In this document: positions 1 through 11,231 of the stretch, piece by piece
How the letters are laid out: each line of letters opens with the position of its first letter
Position numbering within the stretch: the first letter of the stretch is position 1
NCBI GenBank assembly: GCA_010094045.1
Contig: ML986619.1
Coordinates: 194,858-258,857, forward strand
Length of the DNA stretch: 64,000 nucleotides
DNA from: Lojkania enalia
Lineage: Eukaryota > Ascomycota > Dothideomycetes > Pleosporales
Reading direction: 5' to 3'
Position numbers and translations under genes: made by a program
The notes under the pieces: model-generated
Told to the model about the DNA's origin: nothing
The model's input: only the letters and a program-made list of their open reading frames with translations
Database searches by the model: none

Positions 1-1421
1 AAGCGCTAGCTCTGTCGCCAGGGCCTCTTTCGCCTCCACTGCATCAGTCGCAGAATTCTTCACTCACGCGTCAGCCACAGTCTCGTTCTCGTTCTTCGAG
101 CTGGTGGATGGAGATTCGGAAGAGCCCGACGCCGAAGCATGAGCCGAGGAGTAGGAAGGTAAATCAAGCTACAATTAGAACAGACGCTCCTGATCCGCAG
201 CCTGTGTTTGAAAGCGACGCATTCGCGGTTCATATGCCGACGACTCGTATACCGATCATAGAATCGCCACCTGTTCGTGTGAGGTTACCAGCGCCGTCCA
301 GGGCGCAAATGGAGGCATATCACGCATACAGGCAGAAGGCGCAGCATATGCGAGAGACTGAATATACGAAGGAGTATGTGCCAGCAAAAGTAGTGTCCTA
401 TGATTATGCGTATACCAACTCCCCGATCACTTCGCAACCGCGAGAATTGAATGCCGGCTTGCCTGACATACCGATGCTCGCGCCAGCTGGCGCCTTCCCA
501 ACAAGTCCTTCAGTCCCTCAACACTCGTGGACATATCCGAGACGTATAGTTGAGGGTCCGCGATCGATTAGCGATTCGAGTCACATCTCAATTGCACGAA
601 AACCAGTTGGCCTAGGGAACATCAAGGCCAATGATACCAGACCGCTATACCAGCGTGGTGACGCTAGTATTGGTGCTGGTGCTACCCCGTCGCTTGCACC
701 AAAGATCAAGATCCGCATTAAACCGAAAACTAGGGATCCTGATCCAGTACAGAAAGAGTCATGGTGGAGTCTATACAACCGTCCGTCCCCACAGTCCTCT
801 ACCAACGGCTCTCGCTCGCCGAGTCCCACGAAAGCCAACTTCGCATGTTCCAACCATACGGACACTATCTTTGATTACGACACGAGCAAACCAAAGTCTC
901 CGCCGCCGGAACGCAAACTGACTAGCCGCTGGGCATGGCTTAGACCCGCGAGTCCCGGCGTCAATAAACCAACAGCAACACAGACGTCTACACCAACCAT
1001 GGCAAAAGCAACGTCCTACCTAGACCCTTTCTTCCTGCACGCTACTCCCTCCCCCTCTCACCCGAACACACCAACCGCATCCCGTCCTGCGTCGCCCAAG
1101 AAACTTGTCCGCGTTCACTCCGTACCACCCAAAGCGGAGAGCAGTGGTGGCAAGTTTGACACCGGTCTTGCACAAATCAAGAGCTTTGGCTCGCTGATCT
1201 TGAAACTATGCTTGCTAGTCTATGCACTTGTCGGGCTGTACTTTTTGCTCGACGCTATCCGGGAGGCAGTCCATGCGCTCGGTGCGCCGTTTCGCGCGGT
1301 CAAGTGGACAGGAGGATACGTGTGGATTGGGGGCTTGTGGCTTGCAAAGGTGCTTGCGAAGGGGTGGGAGAGATGGGGTGTCAAGGTTGCGTTGAAGGCT
1401 GGGTGGAAGGGGCGGTGGTAG
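1..1421 (+). CDS. Hypothetical Ser/Pro-rich protein with C-terminal membrane segment (5' end outside window)
   Basis: I do not recognise this family. The frame is open from base 3, with no stop before the first in-window Met codon at 108, so the gene very likely starts left of the window and 472 residues are visible. Most of it is low-complexity, basic and rich in Ser, Pro, Thr and Arg, with many SP/TP dipeptides that could be phosphorylated and little sign of folded domains. Near the C terminus is one strongly hydrophobic stretch (LKLCLLVYALVGLYFLL), followed by a Trp-rich, amphipathic basic tail ending in KGRW. That suggests a tail-anchored or single-pass membrane protein with a disordered cytoplasmic part. 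I see no intron in the visible part. Function is unknown; the reading frame itself is well supported. Confidence 0.75.
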   Translation, partial: ALALSPGPLSPPLHQSQNSSLTRQPQSRSRSSSWWMEIRKSPTPKHEPRSRKVNQATIRTDAPDPQPVFESDAFAVHMPTTRIPIIESPPVRVRLPAPSRAQMEAYHAYRQKAQHMRETEYTKEYVPAKVVSYDYAYTNSPITSQPRELNAGLPDIPMLAPAGAFPTSPSVPQHSWTYPRRIVEGPRSISDSSHISIARKPVGLGNIKANDTRPLYQRGDASIGAGATPSLAPKIKIRIKPKTRDPDPVQKESWWSLYNRPSPQSSTNGSRSPSPTKANFACSNHTDTIFDYDTSKPKSPPPERKLTSRWAWLRPASPGVNKPTATQTSTPTMAKATSYLDPFFLHATPSPSHPNTPTASRPASPKKLVRVHSVPPKAESSGGKFDTGLAQIKSFGSLILKLCLLVYALVGLYFLLDAIREAVHALGAPFRAVKWTGGYVWIGGLWLAKVLAKGWERWGVKVALKAGWKGRW

Positions 1422-2448
1422 GCTGTGGACTACGTCTTTATCTGCTATGTGGCTTAGAGACCCTTGAGCCCATTGCTGTTTTGAAATTTATGGAGGAAGC
1501 CTGCATATGTAATTTGGGATTCCTTGGCACCTAGAAGAGCCAGCAAATGACCGCAATCGACCCTAGCTTCACCTCTACATGTACTACAAATAGTCGGTCT
1601 AGGTTTATCTCAGACTCGAACAATCAAAAGGGAAGAATCAAAAATGTTTCGACATTCATGGTTTTGCTCATGTTCAATTCTCTTTTCGTAATCTTGCTAG
1701 AACTCGTGTGTGTGTATTCTATTATGGCCATGCACCTTATGAGTATGGGCCGTTACGAAGCGCCAGCCATATACATTCTGTTTTCTTACGCCTGCTCCAT
1801 TTCAGAAGCCAACTGTGAGACCTGCTCGTCCAACGCCTAACTCCCTGCTCAACAAAGGAAAGAAAAGGAAAGTAATATACTACCGTATAGGGCAAGCTGT
1901 ATAGCTGGTCAAGGCCTCGCTTCCGCAGGGCATTTCCGGCGTCGTGCGCCTATTAATCGGAAGCGCACTGACCGAGGCGCATTGATAGACAGCTCGTCGT
2001 TAGAACTCATTGCAATCGTATGCCTTACGCCAAACAAAGGACCCCTTTCATGATCTCGGATCCCCCAAACCGTTACCCAATCATCTCACCGATCTCCCAA
2101 CATCGCCTCACATCCCAAGCCTTGGCACGCGAAGGCTGTGCGAGCACCATTGTCATGCAAGGCACACAGTTCGATTATCAGCCAAAGACGCATCGCACAA
2201 AAATCCAAGATCTCAGATGCCGTGAAATTTTAGTTCCTAAATCGTACATAGGAGCTCGGGACCAAGATCACAGCCCACCCATCGCTACTTCATTCGTGCC
2301 AAGTACGACATCATGGCAGGATGCCTGGATGGCGAATCTAGCTCATAAATAAACGTACACCCCAAACGATCCAAACTAAGCCTCCCTCCAAAGCTCATAC
2401 ACTGAAATACTACATTCTTGACTGCCCCATCGACTTAACGTAACCACC
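1422..2448. other. Gene-free stretch
   Basis: This holds the 3' flank of the preceding gene and the 5' flank of the small membrane protein gene. Several short frames are open on both strands, but none has recognisable protein features or consistent splice sites. No RNA gene or repeat was seen. Confidence 0.5.
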
Positions 2449-3059
2449 ATGTTTTCCCACCCCAAAACACCCACCTGGCAAGGTCCCCAACGCACATTTT
2501 TCCCGCTATTCGCCACGAAATCCTTCCTCCTTCTCCCCTTCATAATTCTATACGTCGTCGAAATGTGTTTATTTAAAAAATGGGCCGGTGGCGGAATGTT
2601 CAAATAGTACTTCTCCCCTCCCCAAAACTCCTGTTCCCCCACCACCGACACCCCTCCCATCCACATATCTATCTAACAAATGCAAACAACAGCAACGACT
2701 ACGGCATCCGCGTCCTCATGACCCTAGTCGCCGATCTCCTTCTCACGCCCACAACGTACTTCCTCATCTACAGAAACATGTATCATCCTGTAACCGCGCT
2801 CGTGACATCAGTTGTGTTCTTCTGCCTGTGGCTCTGCGGGACGCTTTTTAATGGCTTCTTGGCGTATAGCAATGAGTTGTTCTTTGTGAAGAATACTCAG
2901 TGGAAGAATTTGTGCTATGGGGAGACGGGGTTGCAGGGTGTGATTGATCTGCTCTATGGCGTTATGATTGGGTTTGCGGCTGTGGCTGTGCATCGGTGGA
3001 GGAAGGGGAGGAAGGAGGGTATAGCAAAGGTTGAGAGTAGGGATACTGGGCGTGTGTGA
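2449..3059 (+). CDS. Small four-helix membrane protein (MARVEL-like topology), two exons
   Basis: Exon 1 is 2449-2606, the intron is 2607-2692 (86 nt, GTACTT donor, CTAAC branch point about 15 nt before the AG) and exon 2 is 2693-3059. The join is in phase 2 and gives 174 residues. ATG 2449 is the first in-frame Met and has a favourable CACC context. Four hydrophobic segments are visible: one in exon 1 (around FLLLPFIILYVV), then TLVADLLLTPTTYFLIY, VTALVTSVVFFCLWLCG and LLYGVMIGFAAVAVH. A short basic C-terminal tail follows. Topology and size resemble fungal MARVEL-like or other four-TM proteins of unknown role, but no diagnostic motif was found. The exon structure is well supported; the family is an inference. 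Confidence 0.72.
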
Positions 3060-3447
3060 TGCCGATATGGGGGTATATGGAAAGAAATGGGACGGAGAAA
3101 GAGAATTTGGGTAAAAATCGATAATGGGGTTTTCGAGGTCTAGGGAGAGGATTTAAACAAGTTAATGTCTAATGCATAATGAATACTGAATAATAGCCTC
3201 AAGATGCATCGAATACAGTATCCAGGGAATTTCTCCACCCCAATGGAGCGTAGTACCAATACATCTCAGCGGCTTCCAAATGGCGCCAGGACTTAGGTTA
3301 CGCGAGTCAAGAGGAAAGTAGCTAGAAGCCGGCAAATATCTCGTAGTCAAAGCCAAACATGCAACTTCCTATACCTCCTTTCCCTTCCACTCTAGCTCCT
3401 CTACGATTCGCATCTCTCGTCCTTCGGCGTCAAGGTCCTCTACCAGG
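3060..3447. other. Gene-free stretch
   Basis: This is the 3' flank of the small membrane protein gene, and it runs into the decayed NLR copy on the other strand. Only short frames with no recognisable content are open here. Confidence 0.45.
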
Positions 3448-3449
3448 TT

Positions 3450-5800
3450 ACTCACTAACATTCAATAATGAGGGCTGGGTAGTGACACCCGAAGTCCGTG
3501 CCGAACCTCTATGCCTTCGGTTCCTTCTAACCGCACCAATTCCTTGACCATCCTCTAGCATAGGGTCGGGGCCTCTATCCAACATATCGTTAATGTCTCC
3601 CACGCTGCCGCCATAATACCGGCTCAGATGATCCAGCAAGGTCCTGTCCAAAGCCCAAGATAGGTGTTTCGTCTGTTATTTTGCGTACATTAATATCTAG
3701 ACCACACACAACGGGCCGCATGAATAGTTCTCGGATGTTAGCGTTCATTTAGAGTTGAATAAGTATATAAAGCGCATTATTCCCGGAGCTCTCTATAGCC
3801 TGTTAATCTGCTCCGGCATTTAGCCCAATTTCTACGGGCCCTGTGCTTCCCACAATGACGGCATGCTTCAAGGCTGCATGAGAATGTGTCCTGTCATCGA
3901 CGTCGTAATCTTCGAGGAGACGCGGGAAGGTTTTGGACAGGCCTCGTAGACCAGTGACGAAATCTAGGTTATGATTCTAGAATGTTAGCATGTAGTGCAA
4001 AGCATTTTGACCGTTATTATTGCGTGGTAATGGATCCACACCAAGGGAAAGGAGGGAATTTAGAAGAGGGGGGGGGAAACGGGGCTCTCTTGCACGGATC
4101 ATATGCCTTGTCAATGGGCGTATCGATTACCGTATTTGTTCTCGCACGCCATATGCAAAAGGTGCAATCTTTGGTATCCTGGTAATTAGGATCCACACTG
4201 GCCTGGTGTCGGCCCAAGAATGGGTGTACGATCATCCCGTCGCGTACTAACTTGTGCAGAATAGACCGTTCTTCATATTTATCCACTGGGGGAATTCTCT
4301 AGGTGTTCGATTCAAACCGAAAGCCATGCATTCTATCGTATTCTTTGTCCCTGTTGCTGTTATCCTCGGCCCGGTCATTTGCGTGTATATTGAAAACTGT
4401 GTGCGGGTTTGCCCCGTGTGCAAGAAAAATACCTCTGAAGTCGCGAATGCTGATGGATGCACCATATCCCATCAAAGCTTTCAGATTTACAAAAGCGTCG
4501 CCTTTGGATGAGTTTGAAATTGTTCGAAATAGAAGTGCGGCGCCATTTCCATCTTTTTCATCTATACGTGTATATACCTCAAGCAGAACATTCAACATCG
4601 GGGTGGAATATGAATTAAGCATTTGCAATAAATGTATTGGGTATGCCTAGCACGATTTTTGAGACTGGATCTGCCCTAGTAAGGAGGAGAGCCTGATAAC
4701 CTCGAGAGGCTGCTCTCGGGGCAGCTGCCCAGCCCCAGTAGTGTTAAATGCAAAGCGCCATGGCCATTTTCATCTACAACGTTGCAGTTAGAGGGTGTAC
4801 TCCAACAGTTTGAGGGCTAGCTTGGTGCACTGTGAGCTCAGTATACATAGTGTAGGGGTGTGACTGCTGGTCGTGATAACTTTGTCTATGTCCGCTTGAC
4901 CACATTCAACCAAAGTAGCCAACGACTCCCTTGATTATACCTTATAGATTGGTGTCGCCCCCTAATCTGCCACTGCATTTGCATCAGCTCCTGTATCCAG
5001 GTAGAGTTGAGTGGTAATGGGATTGTTTAATACAAGGGGTATCGCCGTAAGTCCGTTATGGGGATGCCGGTGAGCATCGGCTCCATATTCTGGAGAGGCA
5101 TGAAATATCATTTGAAAGTCGTTTTGTTTCGTTGAACGTGCTCAATGCAGTTACGCAGAGGTTATGGAGAGGCGTCTACCCTCGAGTAGGATCGTTCGTC
5201 GGATCAGGAATACGTTGTAATTCTTCGCAAACAGGAATGCGATCACCCTGCGATAGCGTTGTGAGGCTTGCTCTCGCATTGAGCAGAGCCATGATTGTTG
5301 GGGCGTCACGAGAATCGTAAGCCGGAAACGTTTGCGCTGGGGTACTGAAGCTGAAGACCTGCTCCAACCAATCCCGTAATAAGGCAGCTGGTTCATGATT
5401 GGCACCGATTATCTGATTATCTGACGAAAGAAAAGGAAGAGAACAGGAACGAGTGCATGTGATTGCGAGGGCTCCTCGATAATGTGTGAAGGGCGGATTT
5501 TGCAGAACCAGGTATGTCTAACCCATAACAGTCTGCTCGCACTTCCGTTGAGCCATTCTTGGTATGTGTCGCTCGAGGTTAGCCATGTTCCAGTCTCTGT
5601 GACATATGATGCTAGATGCTTGCGGTATTCGCCGCTTTCGAGGTGGTACGCGGGCGGCTGCAGCCATGCTCAGAGTTTCTCAATAGTTTCTCGATATTTA
5701 GGCAGAATCTATCCTGGGTTGTAGTTTCTGGTATTATTTCGATCGATAACGGCAGCATCTGCGTCGCTTTGGTCACCTGAAGCGGTAGGCATAACACTGC
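3450..5800 (-). pseudogene. Decayed NACHT-ankyrin (NLR-like, STAND) gene
   Basis: Read on the minus strand, the stretch encodes pieces of a fungal NLR-like protein in shifting frames. Near 5.5-5.7 kb is the region before the NACHT domain (YVTETGTWLTSSDTYQEWL, then RLLW). A frame change leads to a P-loop relic, IPGSAKSALHTL, at about 5490-5518. Its last Gly of the GxGKS core reads Ala. Further on are ankyrin units: TGADANAVAD near 4965-5000, VDENGHGALHLTLLGLG near 4740-4780, VLLEVYTRID and KALMGYGASISIRD near 4.4-4.6 kb, NNNGQNALHYML near 4.0 kb, and LNAGAD and INDMLDRGPDP near 3.6-3.8 kb. Successive units lie in different frames and are separated by stops, and I could not reconcile them with introns. 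Intact relatives are cytoplasmic signalling ATPases of nonself recognition. This copy should be non-functional. Boundaries are approximate. Confidence 0.75.
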
Positions 5801-6283
5801 AGAGGACGGAGGGGGAGAGAATCGTGTTGCGAATCCACATTAGTCACTAGGAGAAGATTCTTCTGTGATAGCAACAGATTAAGGGGTGAGACGACAAAGC
5901 GATTTCATGCAGCAGACGCTGATAGGCTTTTACCTCCCTCGCGGCCTGGAAAGAGTGTGTAGGGTCAGCAGCCCAGCATCAGCGTCCAAGTGGACCAATG
6001 CGAGCCATCGTAAAAAGGGCCCACGCCGTTACAAGGGATGTTCACGGAATGAGCACTATTCTTGTAGTGAACTGGTCAGAAATACTTGCTATTCGTGCGA
6101 AAGGGAGGCAAGCTTCGGAGTTCCACGTGAGGTCGTTCCAATTGGTCTAGGCTAGCCGAAATAAGTTCAGCTCATGACCATGACGTGCGGGATCCTGTAC
6201 AACCACCAAAGCTCGCGAGACCAACATTTACAACTCACCTCACCCCATGCCTCGTCCTCTCCTCTCCTCAGTAGTCTACAGTC
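5801..6283. other. Spacer between the NLR relic and the cyclophilin gene
   Basis: Nothing recognisable lies here, apart from what should be the lost 5' end of the NLR relic and the promoter of the cyclophilin gene. A pyrimidine-rich tract ending in CTCCTCAG comes just before the cyclophilin start. Confidence 0.4.
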
Positions 6284-7369
6284 ATGACAGCGTCATATCG
6301 CACGCGCATCGCGCTCGACTTCGCCATTGGCACCGCACCAGTTGGAAGACTCGTCATTGAGTTGTATGAGGGGAAGACACCGAAGACATGCGAACAGTGC
6401 GCTACCGACCAACACCATATCGACAATCCCCCAGCTAATCGTTGTGGAGATTTGCCGGCCTAGCTATAGCGTCCGCATCGGGCGCGAGCGAAACTTGGGA
6501 GCCGTTTGACCAGATTATCCCCGGCATCTTGATTCGAAGCGGTCGGGTCGTAGGGCAGACAGAGCTTGGTGAGAGCCCATTCGAGGCAAGATTCGAGGAG
6601 GAGAATCTTGGATGGCGCAAATTTGATGAGAGGGGATTGGTGGGCATATGGGGCGAGGAGAAGGACTCAGCGAGGAGACCGTATGCTCACGTATTTCCAT
6701 TGGATGCTGGATTGATTTCAGGCTGACGTTCCCTCCGTAAATAGCTTCTTCATAACCCTCGGTCCCTGCCCAATACTGAACAACAAGCATACCGTCTTCG
6801 GCCGTGTCGTGTCGGACGATACTATCCTCGACAAAATAGCCAGCGTCCCTATAGACCCAAGCAATCACCCCACATCCGCAATCGAAGTAATAAACTGCGA
6901 AATAGTCCCAGCAAACAACCCAGACACCAACGAGACCTTCATCGCAGGGAAAGCTGAAGAACGTGGCCGTCTCAAACGCCGCCGAATGTCCTCCCACTCC
7001 CCGACGCGCGCCAAATCCCCGTCCAGAGGCCACGATCGCGAAAGCGGTTCTAGGTACCGCCACCACTACCGTAAACACCGGAAATCGTCTTCATCCCCAT
7101 CCATATCACCCCCATCCGTGAAGAAGAACAGACGACGCAGCGACGCGGAACTCGATCACACTCTGAGGGGACGACCGCGGAAAAGATCGCGGTCGAGGAC
7201 GAGATCACCGCTGTTAGAAGGTGACGAGGCTTTGATACCGGAGAACCACAGGAAGAGGAGTCAGCCACCGAGTCGGCACAGGAGCGAGAGCGCGATTGGT
7301 AGCGTAGAAGGTGTCAGGCGGCAGAGGAGTTTCCCAAATATATATAGAGAAGAACGGGTAAGAAAGTGA
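6284..7369 (+). CDS. RS-domain cyclophilin with altered active site, three exons
   Basis: Exons are 6284-6396, 6450-6680 and 6745-7369, giving 322 residues. Intron 1 (53 nt) has a GTGCGC donor, a GCTAATC branch point and a GAG acceptor. Intron 2 (64 nt) has GTATGC, CTGAC and TAG. Both joins keep frame and rebuild the cyclophilin order: ELYEGKTPKTCEQF, IIPGILIRSG, FEARFEEENLGWRKFDERG, FFITLGPCP, LNNKHTVFGRVV. After about residue 190 comes a disordered Arg/Ser-rich tail (RKRSRSRTRSP and similar), as in nuclear, splicing-associated cyclophilins. Against human CypA, the catalytic Arg55, Phe60 and Gln63 positions read Gln, Ile and Arg, so prolyl isomerase activity is doubtful. The gene is convergent with the U-box gene, with 378 bp between stops. 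A GTAAGA just before the stop (about 7359) leaves room for another C-terminal exon. Confidence 0.82.
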
Positions 7370-7747
7370 CGGTGCAGTATCTATGGAGTGTCTTTCAATC
7401 AGCTGAACGAGAGGGCGTGATGGTTCGGCATGATTAGTGTTGCAAATTTGGCGTTGGTGGTTTATGCCCAAATATACATTTTGTACGCATTCCTTGCCTC
7501 CATGCCATTCAGAAACATCGTGTAGGTCTCTAACCTGTAGAACGGGGTATTCTACAGAACAGGGTATTCGATATGCAATAGCAAACTCCAGAACTCCTGG
7601 CAATGCAAAATGCTCGTCTATACACTCGAAAGGTGAGCCCAGCGGGTATCATGGTCGTTCTCACCATCCTCGCTGTTCCACGGGTTGTCAGTGATCTGAA
7701 CCACCCCCGAATATTTCCTCGGAAACCCCTCCAAATAATGTACTCAC
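7370..7747. other. Convergent spacer
   Basis: This is the shared 3' flank of the cyclophilin (+) and U-box (-) genes. It contains no gene that I can support. On the minus strand a GTGAGT donor-like site directly follows the U-box stop codon, so a 3' UTR intron is possible. Confidence 0.4.
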
Positions 7748-8695
7748 CTACCAATCATATACCCATCCCGAGTTCTGCTCCATGAACTCCGTACACGCTT
7801 CCTTCAGCGCAATGTTCGGCCTCAATTGATCAATCATGAGCGGCTCCCTCGTCAACGGATCCGTCGGCGAGCGCTTCAAATGTTCTATTAACGTTGCCCT
7901 CTCATAAGATCGCCCATTCCGCGTAACTACAGGGTCATGCATAATCTCAAATGTTATCCCATCAACGAGATAATCCGGCACTTCCCTCTTCTGTAAGTGC
8001 TCCGGATCGCTGAGCGCAAAGGCTGTCCGTAGATCATTAACTTTCTTCTCCCACTCCAGCTTCCTTTCCTGTTTCTCCTCCTGCCCTTCTATGCGGCCTT
8101 TCTCCCCTTTCTCGACACTTTCTTCAATCCCGTCGATTGTGGATTTGTAATCTAGTTCGAGTTTCTGCTCGAGCTCAGCGAGGAGGTCGGCGCGGCGTCG
8201 TATCCGGTCCCGTTCGCGGATGTCCCATTTCGCTTTTTTGCATTTGAGGACGAGGGCTGTGAGTGTCGCTGCGTTAGAAGTCTGTTGCGCAGTCTTAGTG
8301 CACAGCTCGTACGCCGTGAGCGCAGACGTGAGCGCTTCGTTGGGGTGGTGAACAGAGAGTTGTGCCTGCGCTGTCATTCATCCAGTCAGTCCAGCTCTCC
8401 ACTCTTGCGCAGGGAAATGTAAGCATGATGAGAACGGGTAAGTACCGAGGTAGAAATACGCCTTCATGTTATCCTTCATTAACTCGATACTCCGCAAGCA
8501 ATCATCAATCACACCGTCCCATTTCTCCAGCTTTAGTCGCGCGTTCGCTCGATTCGTGAATAGTAGGGGGTTCTTGCTGTTCTTCTGTATCGCCTGCGAA
8601 TACAGCGCCTCGGCTTGCTCGTACTCGCCATTTTTGAAATGCACGTTTCCCTGATTCTTGAGCTGCTCAGCCGCGTATTCATTGCCCGGAGGCAT
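7748..8695 (-). CDS. CHIP-type E3 ubiquitin ligase (TPR plus U-box)
   Basis: Exon 1 is 8695-8446 and exon 2 is 8370-7748. The 75-nt intron (GTACTT donor, CAG acceptor) joins KAYFYL to AQAQLSVHHP and gives 290 residues. The order matches STUB1/CHIP. N-terminal TPR repeats cover about residues 6-115 (LKNQGNVHFKNGEYEQAEALY, FTNRANARLKLEKWDGVIDDC). A charged coiled-coil follows at about 120-200, and a C-terminal U-box covers about 210-285 (PDYLVDGITFEIMHDPVV, LIEHLKRSPTDPLTREPL). The TPR domain of this family binds the EEVD tails of Hsp70/Hsp90, and the U-box recruits an E2 to ubiquitinate unfolded clients in the cytosol. The length is close to that of CHIP (about 300). The assignment is strong; chaperone binding here is by family. 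Confidence 0.93.
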
Positions 8696-11231
8696 AGTGT
8701 GAAAGGTCTGGTGATGAAAGCCAGTGACTTCGGGGGCAAGCGGGATTGTGATTGGGAGGCGGGCCGAGGCGCGAGGGTGGGGCAGTTTTGTTGAGAATGG
8801 GCATGGAAGCTTCTGGATAAGATTACGAGATGGTCAGATCGGTCCGACGACGGACACGGAAATGGAAGAGAGATTATTGAAGTTTCGAAATCTCGAAGTC
8901 CGGTCGTGGTGACACAACATGATGTGGCACGGCTATGTGGAAGATACAGCCTTCTCCCATCTGACATTGAGGCTGCCGGTACCCTTGTATCTACGATGGC
9001 TTGTATTAAGGACACTAGTAAAAGGCCTTAAACGCGAACTAGTTTATAGTGTACTTTGAAGACCCCCGGCTCCTAGGGTATAAATTGGGCACAAGGAGGG
9101 TTAACAACTATTTATTTGGATGTTAAGAGCAATCACCCCTCCTCGTGCATTAGCAAAGTATATGGCTAGACTTTTTTCTCAGTGAGTTGTCAGTTGAAAG
9201 CGATCTATCTAGCAACCTATATCAATTTGATGAAGTTCTCGAGCATAGATGTAGTCTAAAGGAGAGGTAGTACGTGCATAACGACTTTTGCAACCTATGA
9301 AGCATGCCTAAAAGCTTCCTATCTTATCGAAAGTCCTGGTGTTGCTTAGGCACGGTGGCTTTGCTGAAGATCATCTAATACCTACAGAGAACGACGCCCC
9401 AGGTCCGAGCGTCTACGCTAGAACAAACGGCGTAAATGTAATCACAACACTCTTAAGTCGAAACTTGAATTACCGACCAAGAGGACTATAGACCATTTCA
9501 ACCATCACATTCTTTTTACAAGAAGTTTTTGTCAGTCGAATTTAAAAGCTGAGTGTTGAATCTAATTAAAGCCGTAAAATTTAATATGATATTGAGAAAG
9601 TGTGGGTGCCCTCACAGAATTTTGCCAATACATGGAGAGCTCAAGATGAGTTCTTTTGAATCTCCAAGCTTGGCTAGAACTTTTTCTAATACTCAAGATT
9701 ATGACCATGATTATTGTATGCCTAAAGTATCGGTTCCAAGCAACCACTTCGGCGCTGGAACCTGGCCCTAACAGTAACCCCGAGCTTAACTCTAACCCGA
9801 ACCTAAACCTTGAAAGGTCTAGTGCTAATATCTCACCTTAACACAGCTCAACCCACCGAAGGCCTTTAAATTCAAGCCGCATAAGTCATCAACCCATCAA
9901 AATTAATGAATTCTAACGACCTCCGAAAATCAAGCACTTTTCTCTGGTTTCTATCAATCAGAGTCTACGAAGGTAATCAGCTCTTCTTCCATGCTTGCCC
10001 CAGCCGCAGGTCTAGTGGATGCGTATCGTGCATGTGCTCATCGAATCGATAGCCAAACATTGGCATCGGTCGCGACGCCCCTCGAAGTAGCTCCACGGCT
10101 CATACTTTCTACATCTCCCTAGAGAGTACGAGACTTGACGGAGGATGAAGTCGCACAATTGACAGAGTCCTAAATCAGCAGGAAAACCAAGGAATGTCCA
10201 TGAACATCGTGTGCAGATATCAGAAATGCTATTTATATTAGGAGAATCAGGTGTAGCCGCATGTTTGAGGGGGAATATACCGATGAGCCTTATCTATACC
10301 TAGTTTTTCCTCATCTAAGTGGGAAGAGTGGCACCGTTATCCGACGGCTCTAGGAATTGTTCATTATTCTAGCCTTCAAATTAGCTCTTGATGAGTGCTA
10401 GCTTCCCACAGGACCCTTTTATCCAACATCTCCGAACATACCAAAGTTTTCTAGCAATAGAGACAAAGCATTCGAGTATCACATGTACACCGATCTCTTC
10501 GAGGTCTAAGACGCAACTGGCGAAGATGAGGAAAGGTGCTACTATGGCGTCGGCGAGGACTTGCTGGACAGTCGACTCTACAACAGAAGTAAAGTGTTTG
10601 AATCTAGGACGGCAACGAGTAGGATCGGATTCTGAAGTCGTCCAAGTCACCGGTGGAGAAAAGAGCTGTTTCGAATGTATTCTTGGATATAATTCTAGGC
10701 AATTCAGTGGAATTCTTTCTTGGTTATGTACGATCGGGATTTGGGCCAGCAGTTTCTAAACCGAAATTATGATTCTCTTACATTTACGGCTAACTTCAAG
10801 TTCAGCAAGTCAAAACGTGCGTTCGAGACCTCGGTGGAACGTCGCAATGTCAAAGCCTTCTGGCAGCAACTTGCTCGCTAATCATCAACTTCATAATAGC
10901 AAGGCCATCGCTGCTTGGAATATTAACTTAAGTAATTTCTTGGTCCCTTAATTATGTGCGATGTTGTACTTCGCAGCATCAAGATCAGGATGCTAACCCA
11001 GATAAGAAGTAACTTAACATGCTCTTCAATACTCGGTCGTAGATCAGATTATTTTCTGCTAAATTGAGAACATTTTGACTGCATAGCAGTCAGCTAAGAC
11101 AATCCTTTGTAATTGCCTTTGAACCCATCCACTAAAACATCCGGAGACTAATTATATTATCACGAGCATTGAGAAGAGCACATTACTAGAAATACAAACT
11201 CTATACCCTGAAATAGTCACGGATCATTGAG
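8696..11231. other. Long gene-poor, AT-leaning stretch
   Basis: About 2.5 kb without a supportable gene. The first 200-300 bases should hold the U-box gene promoter. The rest has only short frames without conserved features. It contains one short array of telomere-like hexamers (listed separately). The base composition and lack of reading frames fit decayed repeat DNA, but no specific element could be named. Confidence 0.4.
9766..9813 (+). repeat. Degenerate telomere-like hexamer array (CCCTAA-related)
   Basis: Eight consecutive 6-base units in register begin with CCCTAA, and most differ from it by one to three bases (CAGTAA, CCCCGA, GCTTAA, CTCTAA, CCCGAA, CCTAAA, CCTTGA). CCCTAA is the C-rich strand of the usual ascomycete telomere repeat TTAGGG. 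This could be an eroded interstitial telomere repeat or a chance low-complexity run. Confidence 0.35.

Noticed and set aside
6397..6463. Frameshifted or pseudogene reading of the cyclophilin first exon
   Set aside because: The direct frame hits a stop at 6461, but a 53-nt GT-AG intron (6397-6449) restores a sensible cyclophilin sequence, so no frameshift is needed.
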